Shown in pieces: positions 38,762 through 47,504 of a stretch of DNA of 64,000 nt; position 1 is the stretch's first letter; every line of letters starts with the position of its first letter. Location of the stretch: the NCBI RefSeq assembly GCF_006740045.1, contig NZ_AP019749.1, positions 4,483,001 to 4,547,000 of the forward strand, given 5' to 3'. A program made the position numbers and the translations under genes. The notes beneath the pieces are model-generated. The model worked only from the letters and a program-made list of their open reading frames with translations, was not told the DNA's origin and did not search any database. The stretch comes from Comamonas terrigena NBRC 13299. GTDB taxonomy: Bacteria; Pseudomonadota; Gammaproteobacteria; Burkholderiales; Burkholderiaceae_C.

Positions 38762-39577
38762 ATGACCTCACCCATTCACTGGAACGCCGAAGCCCTGTGG
38801 GAAGCCGTGGCCCCGCGCCTGCCGGGCTTCACCATCGACATCCTGCCCAGTGTGGACTCCAGCAACACCGAGCTGATGCGCCGCGCCCGCACCGGCGACA
38901 CCGCTCCCACGCTGCTGGTGGCCGAGCAGCAGACGGCCGGCCGGGGCCGCATGGGCAAGCCCTGGGCCAGCAGCCTGGGCGATTCGCTGATGTTCTCGCT
39001 GGGCCTGCCGCTGACCCCCCAGGACTGGTCCGGCCTGTCGCTGGCCGTGGGCCAGGTCCTGGCCGAGGCGCTGCAGCCCGGCGGCGGCACCAGCGGCCAG
39101 CCGCGCATCGGCATCAAATGGCCCAATGACCTGTGGCTGGAAGGCGACCGCAAGCTGGCCGGCATCCTGATCGAGACCGCGCATTTCGGCCCCGGCCCGC
39201 GCCAGGTGATCGTGGGGGTGGGCATCAACATCCGCCCCCGGCCTGAACAGAATCTGTCCACCCCGCCGGCCTGCCTGCAGGACCTGGATCCGCGCTGGGA
39301 AGCGCCGACGGCACTGGCCACGGTGATTCCCGCGCTGGTGGACTGCCTGCAGCGCTTTGAGGCCGAAGGCTTTGCCCCGTTCCGCACCGCATTTGCCGCC
39401 CGGGATCTGCTGCGCGGCCGCCCGGTCCGCCTGAGTGACGGCACCCACGGCATGGCCGAGGGCGTGGGCGCCGAGGGCGCCCTGCTGGTGCGCACGGCCG
39501 GCGGCCTGCAGCAGATCACCAGCTCCGAGGTCAGCGTCCGCCCGGCACCAGCCGCCCCTGCGGCCCCGGCCCGCTAA
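38762..39577 (+). CDS. birA: Biotin--[acetyl-CoA-carboxylase] ligase
   Basis: Attaches biotin to the carrier lysine of acetyl-CoA carboxylase and related carboxylases. The 271-residue protein has the biotinyl-AMP motif GRGRMG at 60-65, KWPNDLW at 119-125, and the KLAGILIE strand, followed by the SH3-like C-terminal domain. It lacks the N-terminal winged helix found in E. coli BirA, so it is a group I enzyme that cannot repress the biotin operon. AAAGAA precedes the ATG. The SPOR gene follows 13 bp after its stop, so the two are probably one transcript. Confidence 0.94.
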   Translation: MTSPIHWNAEALWEAVAPRLPGFTIDILPSVDSSNTELMRRARTGDTAPTLLVAEQQTAGRGRMGKPWASSLGDSLMFSLGLPLTPQDWSGLSLAVGQVLAEALQPGGGTSGQPRIGIKWPNDLWLEGDRKLAGILIETAHFGPGPRQVIVGVGINIRPRPEQNLSTPPACLQDLDPRWEAPTALATVIPALVDCLQRFEAEGFAPFRTAFAARDLLRGRPVRLSDGTHGMAEGVGAEGALLVRTAGGLQQITSSEVSVRPAPAAPAAPAR

Positions 39578-39590
39578 ACTGCGTTCCACG

Positions 39591-40304
39591 ATGTTGCGAC
39601 ACACCCTGCTTGCCCTGCTGTTGGCCAATGCCGGCTACCTGGCCTGGAGCCAAGGCTGGATGGCCTCCCTGGGCTGGCAGCCCGAAACCCAGTCCGAAGC
39701 CTTCCGGCTCAAGCAGCAGATGCGCCCGGAAGCCATCCAGGTCGGCCCCGTCACGCCACCGGCACGCGCCACCCCGGCTGCGGCCCCGGCGACCGACGCG
39801 GCGGCACCCGCCGCTCCGGACACCGCCACCCTCACCGCCGCCAGCGGCCCCGGCCGCTGCTGGCAGGCCGGCACCTTCGACGACAAACAGGTCGTGGCCG
39901 TGCGCACCGCGCTGCGCGACCTGGAGATCCCGGCCGAACAATGGGAGCTGCAGACCTCGGCCGTCAACGGCCGCTGGATGGTCTACCTGGGCAAGTTCCC
40001 GAGCGCCGAGGCGCTGGATGCGCGCCGGGCCGAGCTGCGCCAGCAGGGCGTGGGCTTTGACCGTGCCACCGGCGCGCTGGAACCCGGCCTGTCGCTGGGC
40101 CGCTTCCCCAGTGAAGAGGCCGCCACGCGCGAGCTGACCACCTTCCTGCGCAAGGGGGTGCGCGGCGCCCGTGTGGTGCAGGAACGGGCCGAAACCACGC
40201 TCTACACCCTGCGCCTGCCCCATGTGTCCCCGGAGCTGCACGCACGCATGGAACGCCTCAAACCCGCGCTGGCCGGCAAACCGCTGCGCCTGTGCGAAGG
40301 CTGA
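39591..40304 (+). CDS. SPOR-domain protein
   Basis: A 237-residue envelope protein. The N-terminus MLRHTLLALLLANAGYLAWSQG is a single membrane anchor or signal-anchor. A Pro/Ala-rich linker (about 55-80) follows, then a SPOR-like domain with CWQAGTF, WMVYLGKFPSAEALDARRAELRQQGV and GLSLGRFPSEEAATREL repeats. SPOR domains bind denuded septal peptidoglycan, so a role at the division site is likely. It lies 13 bp downstream of birA, a pairing also seen in relatives, and ends at a strong bidirectional terminator. Confidence 0.87.
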   Translation: MLRHTLLALLLANAGYLAWSQGWMASLGWQPETQSEAFRLKQQMRPEAIQVGPVTPPARATPAAAPATDAAAPAAPDTATLTAASGPGRCWQAGTFDDKQVVAVRTALRDLEIPAEQWELQTSAVNGRWMVYLGKFPSAEALDARRAELRQQGVGFDRATGALEPGLSLGRFPSEEAATRELTTFLRKGVRGARVVQERAETTLYTLRLPHVSPELHARMERLKPALAGKPLRLCEG

Positions 40305-40343
40305 ACCCCGCCACCACCGCCCCTGCTGCGACCCAGGCGCCCA

Positions 40344-40385
40344 CAAAAAAAGCCCACTGCCTGACGGCCGTGGGCTTTCTTTTTG
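40344..40385. terminator. Bidirectional terminator after the SPOR gene
   Basis: The stem AAAGCCCAC/GTGGGCTTT is flanked by A-rich and T-rich runs and lies between convergent genes. Confidence 0.87.
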
Positions 40386-40433
40386 CCATGTCCTGGGCAT
40401 GCCGGCAGCGCCGGCGTGCCTCTGGGGAAAGAC

Positions 40434-41408
40434 TCAGTCGATCTGGATCTTGGCGTCCACAGCCACCTTCTTCATGGTGGCCACGGCGGTCTGGATCTGC
40501 TTGGTGAAATCCGCAGTGGACGAACCCGAGGGGTACAGACCCTGGGAAGACATGCGCTTTTGCACAGCGGGGTCCTTCAGTGCTGCCACCACGGCCTTTT
40601 GCACGCGTTCCACCTGGGCGGCAGGCATGCTCTTGGGCGCCACCAGACCGAACCACGAAGGGTTGTTCAGGTCGGGGTGACCGGCTTCGGCGTAGGTCGG
40701 CACGTCGGGCAGCACGTCCAGGCGCTGGGGCCAGGACACGGCGATGGCGCGCAGCTTGCCTGCCTTCACGTGCGGCAGGGACGCTGCCACCTGGTCAAAG
40801 TAGACGGGCACCTGGCCGCCCAGCACGTCGTTGATGGCCGGGCCTGCACCACGGTAGGGAATGTGCAGCATGTCGGTACCGGTGCTGCGCTTGAACTGTT
40901 CGCCCCACATGTGGCCGATGGTGCCGTTGCCGGGAGTGGCGTAGGACACCTTGCCGGGGTTGGCCTTCAGGTAGGCCACCAGTTCGGCAAAGTTCTTCAC
41001 CGGCAGGATGGCGGGGTTCACCATGATCACGCCCGGGGCCTTGACGATTTCGGTCACGCCCACGAAGTCCTTGATGGCGTCATAGGGCAGCTTGCTCAGC
41101 ACGGCGGGGTTCACGCCGTGGGTGGACAGCGTGGCGATACCGAAGGTCACGCCGTCGTTGGCACGGGCCACTTCGGCCATGCCGATGGAGCCGCCGGCAC
41201 CGGCCTTGTTCTCGATCACCACGGTCTGGCTCAGCAGCTTGCCCAGCACGTCCTGCAGGTTGCGCGGCACCATGTCGGTGGCGCCTCCAGGCGGGAAGGG
41301 CACGATGATGCGGATGGGACGGCTGGTGTCCTGGGCCAGGGCCATACCGGGCGCAGCTGCCACGGCAGTGGCGGCGGCCACGGAGGAGAGGAAGTGACGA
41401 CGTTGCAT
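40434..41408 (-). CDS. Bug-family tripartite tricarboxylate transporter substrate-binding protein (second copy)
   Basis: A 324-residue periplasmic binding protein. The signal peptide MQRRHFLSSVAAATAVAAAPGMALA has a twin-arginine-like QRRHF start. The mature protein has IRIIVPFPPGGATD, VIENKAGAGGSIG, and DVPTYAEAGHPDL near residue 225. It is only moderately similar to the Bug protein at 14458, so this is not a recent duplication. A LysR gene (41514) lies divergently 105 bp away, and a TctDE-like sensor/regulator pair begins 1.1 kb beyond, but no TctAB permease is present. The ligand is probably a carboxylate; identity unknown. Confidence 0.92.
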   Translation of the reverse strand: MQRRHFLSSVAAATAVAAAPGMALAQDTSRPIRIIVPFPPGGATDMVPRNLQDVLGKLLSQTVVIENKAGAGGSIGMAEVARANDGVTFGIATLSTHGVNPAVLSKLPYDAIKDFVGVTEIVKAPGVIMVNPAILPVKNFAELVAYLKANPGKVSYATPGNGTIGHMWGEQFKRSTGTDMLHIPYRGAGPAINDVLGGQVPVYFDQVAASLPHVKAGKLRAIAVSWPQRLDVLPDVPTYAEAGHPDLNNPSWFGLVAPKSMPAAQVERVQKAVVAALKDPAVQKRMSSQGLYPSGSSTADFTKQIQTAVATMKKVAVDAKIQID

Positions 41409-41513
41409 CTGAGGATTCCGATAGTGAGAGGAGAGAAAAGAAGGGTAAGGGATTTGTCCAGCTGACAAAAGCAATAGCTGTGCCTGTTATCATTCCCAAA
41501 AGGAATCAAATCA

Positions 41514-42485
41514 GTGTCTTCCAGCCTGTTACCTCTGCGGCGCCTGACGCCCCCTGTCCACCTGTTGAGGGCCTTCTCCACCGTAGCCCGGTTTGGCGGT
41601 GTGTCACGCGCTGCCGAAGCCTTGCACCTGACCCAGAGCGCCGTGAGCAAACAGGTGCAGGAGCTGGAAAAATGGGTGGGCGTGCCACTGTTCGAGCGTA
41701 ACCGCAAACGTTTGACCCTCAGCTCTGCGGGCGAACGCTATGAGAAATCGGTGCGCGCTCTGCTGTCGCAACTGGAGTCGGCCACGCTGGAATTGATCAC
41801 CAGCAGCGATGGCGGCGGAGCCCTGCACCTGTCCACCCTGCCGACCTTTGGCGCCAAGTGGCTCATTCCAAAGCTTCCTGATTTCCAGACCCGCCACCCG
41901 CAGGTGACCTTGCATTTCGTGCCCTATGTGCAAGGCTATGACTTTGGCAGCCCCACGCTGGACTGCGCCATCCTGTTCGGCGACGGCCACTGGCCCAACA
42001 CCCGCGCCCACTACCTGACCGGGCGCGAAGTGGTGCTGATCGCCCCGCGCAACCCGGAACAGACCATCCGCACCCCGGCCGACGTGGCGCACTGCACGCG
42101 GCTGCGCCATGTGACCGTGCCTCAGGCCTGGTCGCGCTGGAGCGAGACCTATGGCGTGGAAGACATCGACCCGCTCAGCGGCCCGCAGTTTGACCAGTTC
42201 CAGACCATCATCCGCGCCGTGCAGGCCGGCATGGGCGTGGCCCTGGTGCCCCGCTGCCTGGTGCAGGATGAAATCAACGCCGGCCTGGTGAGCGAGCCCC
42301 TGCCGCAGCACAGCGTGCTCAGCGACCAGGGCTACTGGCTGTGCTACCCCGAGACGCGCGCCAACCTGACCCCGCTGCAGCAGTTCCGCGACTGGCTGCT
42401 GGCCAAGGTCGAAGCGGCGACCGAAGCCGAGGCCAGCCTGTCTGCCTTTCCCCGCCCGGCGCTGGCGTTCCCCGACCTGGCATAA
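41514..42485 (+). CDS. LysR-family transcriptional regulator (GcvA-like) divergent from a Bug receptor
   Basis: A 323-residue LysR-type regulator of the GcvA-like subgroup. The HTH region (about 15-75) has FGGVSRAAEALHLTQSAVSKQVQELE, and the effector domain follows. The start is a GTG with AGGA 9 bases upstream; a later ATG would remove part of the HTH. The gap it shares with the divergent Bug gene is 105 bp and contains ATTCC-5-GGAAT at 41492-41506, overlapping its own leader and a possible autoregulatory site. It probably controls the Bug receptor in response to the transported compound. Confidence 0.92.
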   Translation: MSSSLLPLRRLTPPVHLLRAFSTVARFGGVSRAAEALHLTQSAVSKQVQELEKWVGVPLFERNRKRLTLSSAGERYEKSVRALLSQLESATLELITSSDGGGALHLSTLPTFGAKWLIPKLPDFQTRHPQVTLHFVPYVQGYDFGSPTLDCAILFGDGHWPNTRAHYLTGREVVLIAPRNPEQTIRTPADVAHCTRLRHVTVPQAWSRWSETYGVEDIDPLSGPQFDQFQTIIRAVQAGMGVALVPRCLVQDEINAGLVSEPLPQHSVLSDQGYWLCYPETRANLTPLQQFRDWLLAKVEAATEAEASLSAFPRPALAFPDLA

Positions 42486-42543
42486 GACGCACCGGGCTGG
42501 CCGCAAGCCACGGTGCCGCTGGGCGCACTCTTCGACGCCGCCC

Positions 42544-43995
42544 CTACTCCGCCACCTGGGCCGGAAAGCGCACCGTGAAGCGGGCACCGGGCATGGGCTG
42601 GCCCGGGTGCACATCTTCCAGCGCCACCTGGGCGCCATGCTGGCGGGCAATCTCCAGCACGATGGGCAGACCCAGGCCGGAGCCGTCGGCCTCGGTGCCC
42701 AGCGCACGGTAGAAAGGCTGGAACACCAGGTCGCGCTCCGCCTCGGGCACGCCGGGACCGGTGTCTTCCACCTGCAGCACCACCACGCGGCCGAACGGAT
42801 CGGGCAGCACGCGCACCGTCACCAGACCGGGCTGTGCATTACTGGACGGGGTGTAGTTGATGGCGTTGTCCACCAGGTTGCGCACCAGCTCCTGCAGCAG
42901 CGTGGCATTGCCCCAGACCTGAAGGGCCATGGTGCCGGGTTCGGCGCCGTCGTAGCCCAGGTCAATGTGCTTGTCCATGGCACGGGGCAGGCAGTCCTGC
43001 ACCACCTCGATCACCAGCTCGGCCATGTCGCAGGGAGTGCGCTGCAGCGCCGTGCTGGCGCCTTCGGCCCGGGCCAACGACAGCAGCTGGTTGACGGTGT
43101 GCGTGGCGCGGATGGAGCTGCGCCCGATCTGCTGCAGCGAGCGTTTCAGGTCTTCGTTGCTGGTCCCCGGGCGCTGGGCCAGATCGGCCTGCATGCGCAA
43201 GCCGGCCAGCGGGGTCTTGAGCTGGTGGGCCGCATCCGCCAGAAAGCGTTTTTGTGTGGCAATGGAATCGTTCAGCCGCCGCAGCAAATCGTTCACCGCA
43301 TCCACCAGCGGCGCCACCTCCATGGGCACGGCCTTGTGGTTCAGCGGCGACAGGTCGTCTGGCTTGCGCGCACGGATGCGCTCTTCCAGCCGGTGCAGTG
43401 GCTTGATCCCACGCGCCAGCGCCAGCCACACCAGCAGCACCGACAGCGGCAGGATGACAAACTGCGGCAGCATCACGCCCTTGATGATTTCCGCCGCCAG
43501 CACGCTGCGCTTTTCACGCGTTTCTGCCACCTGTACCAGTGCCAGCACCTCCTGGTCCAGCGGCACCCGCACCCAGATCGAGGCCACGCGGATGTCCACG
43601 CCGCGCAGATCGTCGTCGCGCAGCTGTACCTGGCCGATGCTGGCTTCGAAGCCACCGCCGGTTTCCGGCGGCATGGGGAACTCGCGCTCGCCCGACAGCA
43701 GCACGCCTTTGGCGCCCAGCACCTGGTAGTACACCATGTCGGAATCGTCGGCGCGCAGCAGCTCGCTGGCCGGACGCGGCATGTGGAACTGCAGCTGCCC
43801 GTCGCTGACCACCAGCAGCTGCGCCAGCGCCTGGGCGTTGTACTCCAGCGCACGGTCGAACGGCTTGTTGGCCAGCTCCTGCGCCACCAGCCAGGTCAAC
43901 GCCAGCGACACCGGCCACAGCAGCAGCAGCGGCGTGAGCATCCAGTCGAGGATCTCGCCAAACAGGGACCGCTGCTCACGCTGGAAGATGTTCAA
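42544..43995 (-). CDS. Sensor histidine kinase, TctE-like
   Basis: A 483-residue membrane sensor kinase. TM1 is at about 18-40; a 120-residue periplasmic domain of the 2CSK_N type (VVSDGQLQF..., YYQVLGAKG) follows, and TM2 is at about 172-195. After HAMP comes the H-box FLADAAHQLKTPL with His257, the N-box ELVRNLVDNAINYTP near 372-386, and the G1/G2 boxes DTGPG and GSGLGL. This architecture matches TctE/QseC-type kinases, and TctE controls tricarboxylate uptake genes. It follows its response regulator with a 103 bp gap. Proximity to a Bug receptor fits a carboxylate-sensing role, but the signal is not established. Confidence 0.93.
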   Translation of the reverse strand: MNIFQREQRSLFGEILDWMLTPLLLLWPVSLALTWLVAQELANKPFDRALEYNAQALAQLLVVSDGQLQFHMPRPASELLRADDSDMVYYQVLGAKGVLLSGEREFPMPPETGGGFEASIGQVQLRDDDLRGVDIRVASIWVRVPLDQEVLALVQVAETREKRSVLAAEIIKGVMLPQFVILPLSVLLVWLALARGIKPLHRLEERIRARKPDDLSPLNHKAVPMEVAPLVDAVNDLLRRLNDSIATQKRFLADAAHQLKTPLAGLRMQADLAQRPGTSNEDLKRSLQQIGRSSIRATHTVNQLLSLARAEGASTALQRTPCDMAELVIEVVQDCLPRAMDKHIDLGYDGAEPGTMALQVWGNATLLQELVRNLVDNAINYTPSSNAQPGLVTVRVLPDPFGRVVVLQVEDTGPGVPEAERDLVFQPFYRALGTEADGSGLGLPIVLEIARQHGAQVALEDVHPGQPMPGARFTVRFPAQVAE

Positions 43996-44098
43996 GGTGC
44001 AGGTTCACGCCAGGGGCCGGCAAAGGTGGCCCGGAACAAAACCGCCACGGCGGACACCGCGGCGCAGGACAGGCCGCGCGCACCGGGCGCGCAGCCCC

Positions 44099-44773
44099 TC
44101 AGTGGTTGATCTTCTCCAGACAATAGCCCAGGCCGCGCACGGTGGCGATGCGGATGGGACCGCGCTCGATCTTCTTGCGCAGGCGGTGGATGTAGACCTC
44201 GATGGCATTGTTGCTGACCTCTTCGCCCCACTCGCACAGGCGTTCCACCAGCTGGTCCTTGCTGACCAGACGGCCTGCACGCTGCAGCAGCACTTCCAGC
44301 AGGCCCAGCTCGCGGGCGGACAGCTCCACCATCTTGCCGTCGATGGTGGCCACGCGCCCGGCCTGGTCGTACACCAGCGGGCCGTGCTTGACGGTGCTGC
44401 TGGTGCCTCCCATGCCCCGGCGCGTCAGCGCACGCACGCGGGCTTCGAGCTCCTGCAGGCTGAAGGGCTTGGCCATGTAGTCGTCGGCACCGAAATCCAG
44501 CCCCTGCACGCGCTCCTCCACGCTGTCGGCGGCGGTGAGGATCAGCACCGGCAGCGCATCGCCCCGGCTGCGCATCTTCTTGAGCACTTCCAGCCCATGC
44601 ATCTTGGGCAGGCCCAGGTCCAGGATCAGCAGGTCGAACTGGTCGTTGGTCATCAGCGCGGCATCGGCCTCGCTGCCACTGGACACATGGTCCACCACGG
44701 CACCAGCGCCGCGCAGGCTGCGCAGCAATCCATCGGCCAGCACCTGATCATCTTCGGCGATGAGTATGCGCAT
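44099..44773 (-). CDS. OmpR-family response regulator, TctD-like
   Basis: A 224-residue response regulator. The receiver has acidic EDD at 7-9, the phospho-acceptor Asp52 in LILDLGLP, the conserved Thr (LTAAD) and Lys (MAKPFSLQEL). The OmpR-type winged helix at about 125-220 has VSNNAIEVYIHRLRKKIERGPIRIATVRGLGY. It is upstream of the sensor kinase on the same strand. A run of 288 bp without a gene precedes it, so the operon promoter lies there. Targets are probably transport genes, possibly the nearby Bug gene (inference). Confidence 0.94.
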   Translation of the reverse strand: MRILIAEDDQVLADGLLRSLRGAGAVVDHVSSGSEADAALMTNDQFDLLILDLGLPKMHGLEVLKKMRSRGDALPVLILTAADSVEERVQGLDFGADDYMAKPFSLQELEARVRALTRRGMGGTSSTVKHGPLVYDQAGRVATIDGKMVELSARELGLLEVLLQRAGRLVSKDQLVERLCEWGEEVSNNAIEVYIHRLRKKIERGPIRIATVRGLGYCLEKINH

Positions 44774-45061
44774 GGGGGTCTCCTGAAGGCGCCGCAGTCG
44801 GGCCGCGGTCGTTTATGTCTTGATGCTTCGGATGGCACTGTGAAGTGCGCCGCACCAGCCTGTCGGCCAGCCGAACCATTCTAGAAGCCGCCCATCCCCC
44901 GCACCAGCGGACTTCCCCCGGGAAAACACCCGGTTCACCTGTACGGAAGCTGACATTCACGCCGGTCTTGATGCAAGTCATTTCCGCGCGCATCCGGCAG
45001 TCCCCGGCCGCTGGCGCCGACAGACGGTACCGTGCCGTCCCGCGCGCCTGCCCACAGGCAC

Positions 45062-45565
45062 TCAGGCCAGCGTGCCGCTGTCGCCGGCGTAGGCCTCCAG
45101 GCCAATCTGGACCACGGTGGCCACATCCTGGCCCACCGATTCCACAAACTCTGCCTCGGCCTGGGCCACGGCGTCATGGAAGGCCTGCAGCCAGTCCAGC
45201 CCGGTGGGCGTGAAGCACACGCGCCGCGCGCGCCGGTCGTGCGGATCGGACTCCCGCGTGACCAACCCCCAGGCCACGCACTGGTCCACCAGATCGGCCA
45301 TGGCCTGCTTGCTCATGCCCGCGCGCTCGGCCAGGTCGGTGATGCGGTCGCCCGCCAGCGACAGGTGGCGGGTGATATGGATGTGCGCCGCACTCACCTG
45401 GTCGCGCGCCGCCAGGTTGGACAGCGCAAGCGGCACGGCCACATCGCGTGCCATCAGCTGCAGCACGCGGGCGTCGAACTGGCGCATGGCATGGCCCAGC
45501 AGCCGGCCCAGGTGGGTCTGGCGCCAGGCATCGCTGGGGGGAATGGCGTGGGGAAGTTCGCTCAT
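45062..45565 (-). CDS. MarR-family transcriptional regulator
   Basis: A 167-residue winged-helix regulator. The DNA-binding part is around residues 60-115, with ITDLAERAGMSKQAMADLVDQCVAWGLV as the helix-turn-helix and ESDPHDRRARRVCFTPTG as the wing. Long helices at both ends would form the dimer. A perfect 9-5-9 palindrome lies 14 bp upstream of its start, so it almost surely represses itself. The gap of 148 bp to divergent recA contains that operator and the recA promoter. No efflux pump or degradative gene is adjacent, so the ligand and other targets are unknown. Confidence 0.92.
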   Translation of the reverse strand: MSELPHAIPPSDAWRQTHLGRLLGHAMRQFDARVLQLMARDVAVPLALSNLAARDQVSAAHIHITRHLSLAGDRITDLAERAGMSKQAMADLVDQCVAWGLVTRESDPHDRRARRVCFTPTGLDWLQAFHDAVAQAEAEFVESVGQDVATVVQIGLEAYAGDSGTLA

Positions 45566-45578
45566 GGCCCCATGGTAA

Positions 45579-45601
45579 TTTAGTCAGGCAAACTGACTAA
45601 A
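45579..45601. promoter_or_regulatory. Predicted MarR operator
   Basis: TTTAGTCAG and CTGACTAAA, separated by GCAAA, form a perfect 9-5-9 inverted repeat, a typical size for MarR dimers. It is 14 bp upstream of the marR-type gene and 12 bp upstream of the recA -35 element. Confidence 0.75.
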
Positions 45602-45612
45602 TATTTGTGGAA

Positions 45613-45653
45613 TTGGCAAAACAGCACCCCTAAACTACTGTTCAAGCATCCAG
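45613..45653 (+). promoter_or_regulatory. recA promoter with overlapping LexA (SOS) box
   Basis: TTGGCA (45613-45618) and TACTGT (45636-45641) are separated by 17 bp. The -10 overlaps a CTG-N10-CAG motif at 45638-45653, the core of the LexA operator. It lies about 60 bp upstream of the recA start, so binding of LexA would block the promoter until DNA damage. Confidence 0.72.
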
Positions 45654-45713
45654 CCTGTTATTCATTCCAGTGGCTGCACCCCATCCCGCCAAACCCTTCC
45701 AAGGAGAGTTTTC

Positions 45714-46832
45714 ATGAACGCCATTGCCGCCAAGTCCGCCGACGCCAACAGCGAAAAAGCCAAGGCACTTGCTGCCGCCCTCGCCCAGATCGAAAAGCAA
45801 TTCGGCAAAGGCACCATCATGAAGCTGGGCGAAGGCGAAGCGGCCCAGGACATCCAGGTGGTGTCCACCGGCTCGCTGGGCCTGGACATCGCTCTGGGCG
45901 TGGGCGGCCTGCCCCGCGGCCGCGTGATCGAAATCTACGGCCCGGAATCCTCGGGCAAGACCACGCTGACGCTGCAGGTCATTGCCGAGATGCAAAAGCA
46001 AGGCGGCACCTGCGCCTTCATCGACGCCGAACATGCACTGGACACCGGCTACGCCCAGAAGCTGGGTGTGAACCTGAGCGAAGTGCTGATCAGCCAGCCC
46101 GACACCGGTGAGCAGGCGCTGGAAATCTGCGACAGCCTGGTGCGCTCCGGCGCCGTGGACCTGATCGTGATCGACTCGGTCGCCGCGCTGACCCCCAAGG
46201 CCGAAATCGAAGGCGAAATGGGCGACCAGCTGCCCGGTCTGCAGGCCCGCCTGATGAGCCAGGCACTGCGCAAGCTGACCGCCACCATCAAGAAGACCAA
46301 CTGCATGGTCATCTTCATCAACCAGATCCGCATGAAGATCGGTGTGATGTTCGGCTCGCCCGAAACCACCACCGGCGGTAACGCGCTGAAGTTCTACGCC
46401 TCGGTGCGCCTGGACATCCGCCGCACCGGCACCATCAAGAAGGGCGACGAAGCCATCGGTAACGAAACCAAGGTCAAGGTCGTCAAGAACAAGGTTTCGC
46501 CTCCGTTCAAGACCGCCGAGTTCGACATTCTGTTCGGTGAAGGCATCAGCCGCGAAGGCGAGATCCTGGACATGGGCGTGAACGCCAAGATCCTGGAAAA
46601 GTCCGGCGCCTGGTATGCCTACAACGGCGAGAAGATCGGCCAGGGCCGCGACAACTCGCGTGAATTCCTGCGCGAGAACCCCGCACTGGCCGTGGAAATC
46701 GAGAACAAGGTGCGCGACAGCCTGGGCATTGCCCTGCTGCCCGTGGCCGCCGGCGAAGACGCCGCCAAGCCCGCCAAGGGCAAGAAAGGCGACAAGAACG
46801 CCACGGTGGATGAAGACGGCGTGATCGGCTAA
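45714..46832 (+). CDS. recA: Recombinase RecA
   Basis: Forms filaments on single-stranded DNA for homologous recombination and triggers LexA self-cleavage. It has 372 residues. Walker A GPESSGKT is at 76-83, Walker B is [10 protein letters not shown], and the L1 and L2 loop regions are EGEMGDQ and [18 protein letters not shown]. The C-terminal acidic/lysine-rich tail ends [24 protein letters not shown] lies about 8 bases before the ATG. It is preceded by a candidate SOS-controlled promoter and a MarR operator, and followed by a terminator hairpin and recX, so recX is probably expressed at a lower level by read-through. Confidence 0.98.
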   Translation: MNAIAAKSADANSEKAKALAAALAQIEKQFGKGTIMKLGEGEAAQDIQVVSTGSLGLDIALGVGGLPRGRVIEIYGPESSGKTTLTLQVIAEMQKQGGTCAFIDAEHALDTGYAQKLGVNLSEVLISQPDTGEQALEICDSLVRSGAVDLIVIDSVAALTPKAEIEGEMGDQLPGLQARLMSQALRKLTATIKKTNCMVIFINQIRMKIGVMFGSPETTTGGNALKFYASVRLDIRRTGTIKKGDEAIGNETKVKVVKNKVSPPFKTAEFDILFGEGISREGEILDMGVNAKILEKSGAWYAYNGEKIGQGRDNSREFLRENPALAVEIENKVRDSLGIALLPVAAGEDAAKPAKGKKGDKNATVDEDGVIG

Positions 46833-46966
46833 AGCCCCCGAGCGGTTGTCCCCTCGCCACGCCAGGGGACTGCCGCCGGGCCAGGGCAGCGCCTGCCTGC
46901 GGCCTGCAGCGCACAGGCCTACGGTCGCTGCCCGCCGCCGCGTCACCACACAGGTTTGCCATCTTT

Positions 46967-46991
46967 GCGCAGGGTTCCCTGCGCCTTTTTT
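46967..46991 (+). terminator. Terminator/attenuator between recA and recX
   Basis: A perfect 8 bp stem GCGCAGGG/CCCTGCGC with a TT loop is followed by C and six T. It lies 134 bp after recA and 21 bp before the recX start. In E. coli a similar hairpin limits recX expression. Confidence 0.85.
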
Positions 46992-47011
46992 GTTTCTTGA
47001 GCGTGCACCGC

Positions 47012-47473
47012 ATGGGCTTTGCCAAACTCTCCCTCACCGGCCGCGCGCTGCGGCTGCTGGCCCAGCGCGAGCACTCGCGGCTCGAGCTGGAGCGCAAGCT
47101 GGCCGCCCATGTGGACGAAGGCGACGATCTGGCCGCCGTGCTGGATGCGCTGGAGGCCAAGAACTTCATCAACCCGGAACGGGTGGCCCAATCCGTGGTC
47201 TACACCCGCAGCAAAAAGCTGGGCACGGCCCGCGTGGTGCAGGAACTGCGCAACAAGGGCCTGGACGATGACACCGTGCGTGCGGCCACCGCACAGCTGC
47301 GCGCCACCGAACACGCCCGCGCCTGGGCAGTGTGGCAGCAGAAGTTCGGCCAGCCGCCCGCCACGCCCCAGGAACGCATGAAGCAGATGCGCTTCCTGTC
47401 CAGCCGGGGCTTTGGTGGCGAGGTGGTGAGCAAGGTGGTCAAAGGCCAGCCCCCCGATCCCGACCACAGCTGA
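47012..47473 (+). CDS. recX: Regulatory protein RecX
   Basis: A 153-residue, almost entirely helical modulator that binds RecA filaments and limits their growth. Family motifs are seen: RALRLLAQREHSRLELERKL near the start, VLDALEAKNFINPERVAQSVVYTRSKKLGTARVVQELRNKGL in the middle, and the C-terminal RFLSSRGFGGEVVSKVV. The ATG at 47012 fits the family N-terminus; in-frame TTG and GTG codons at 46997 and 47003 lie inside the T-run leader and are less likely. It follows recA in the same direction. Confidence 0.92.
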   Translation: MGFAKLSLTGRALRLLAQREHSRLELERKLAAHVDEGDDLAAVLDALEAKNFINPERVAQSVVYTRSKKLGTARVVQELRNKGLDDDTVRAATAQLRATEHARAWAVWQQKFGQPPATPQERMKQMRFLSSRGFGGEVVSKVVKGQPPDPDHS

Positions 47474-47504
47474 TGCCGCATCTGCCCTGTGCAGGGCCCC
47501 CGCC

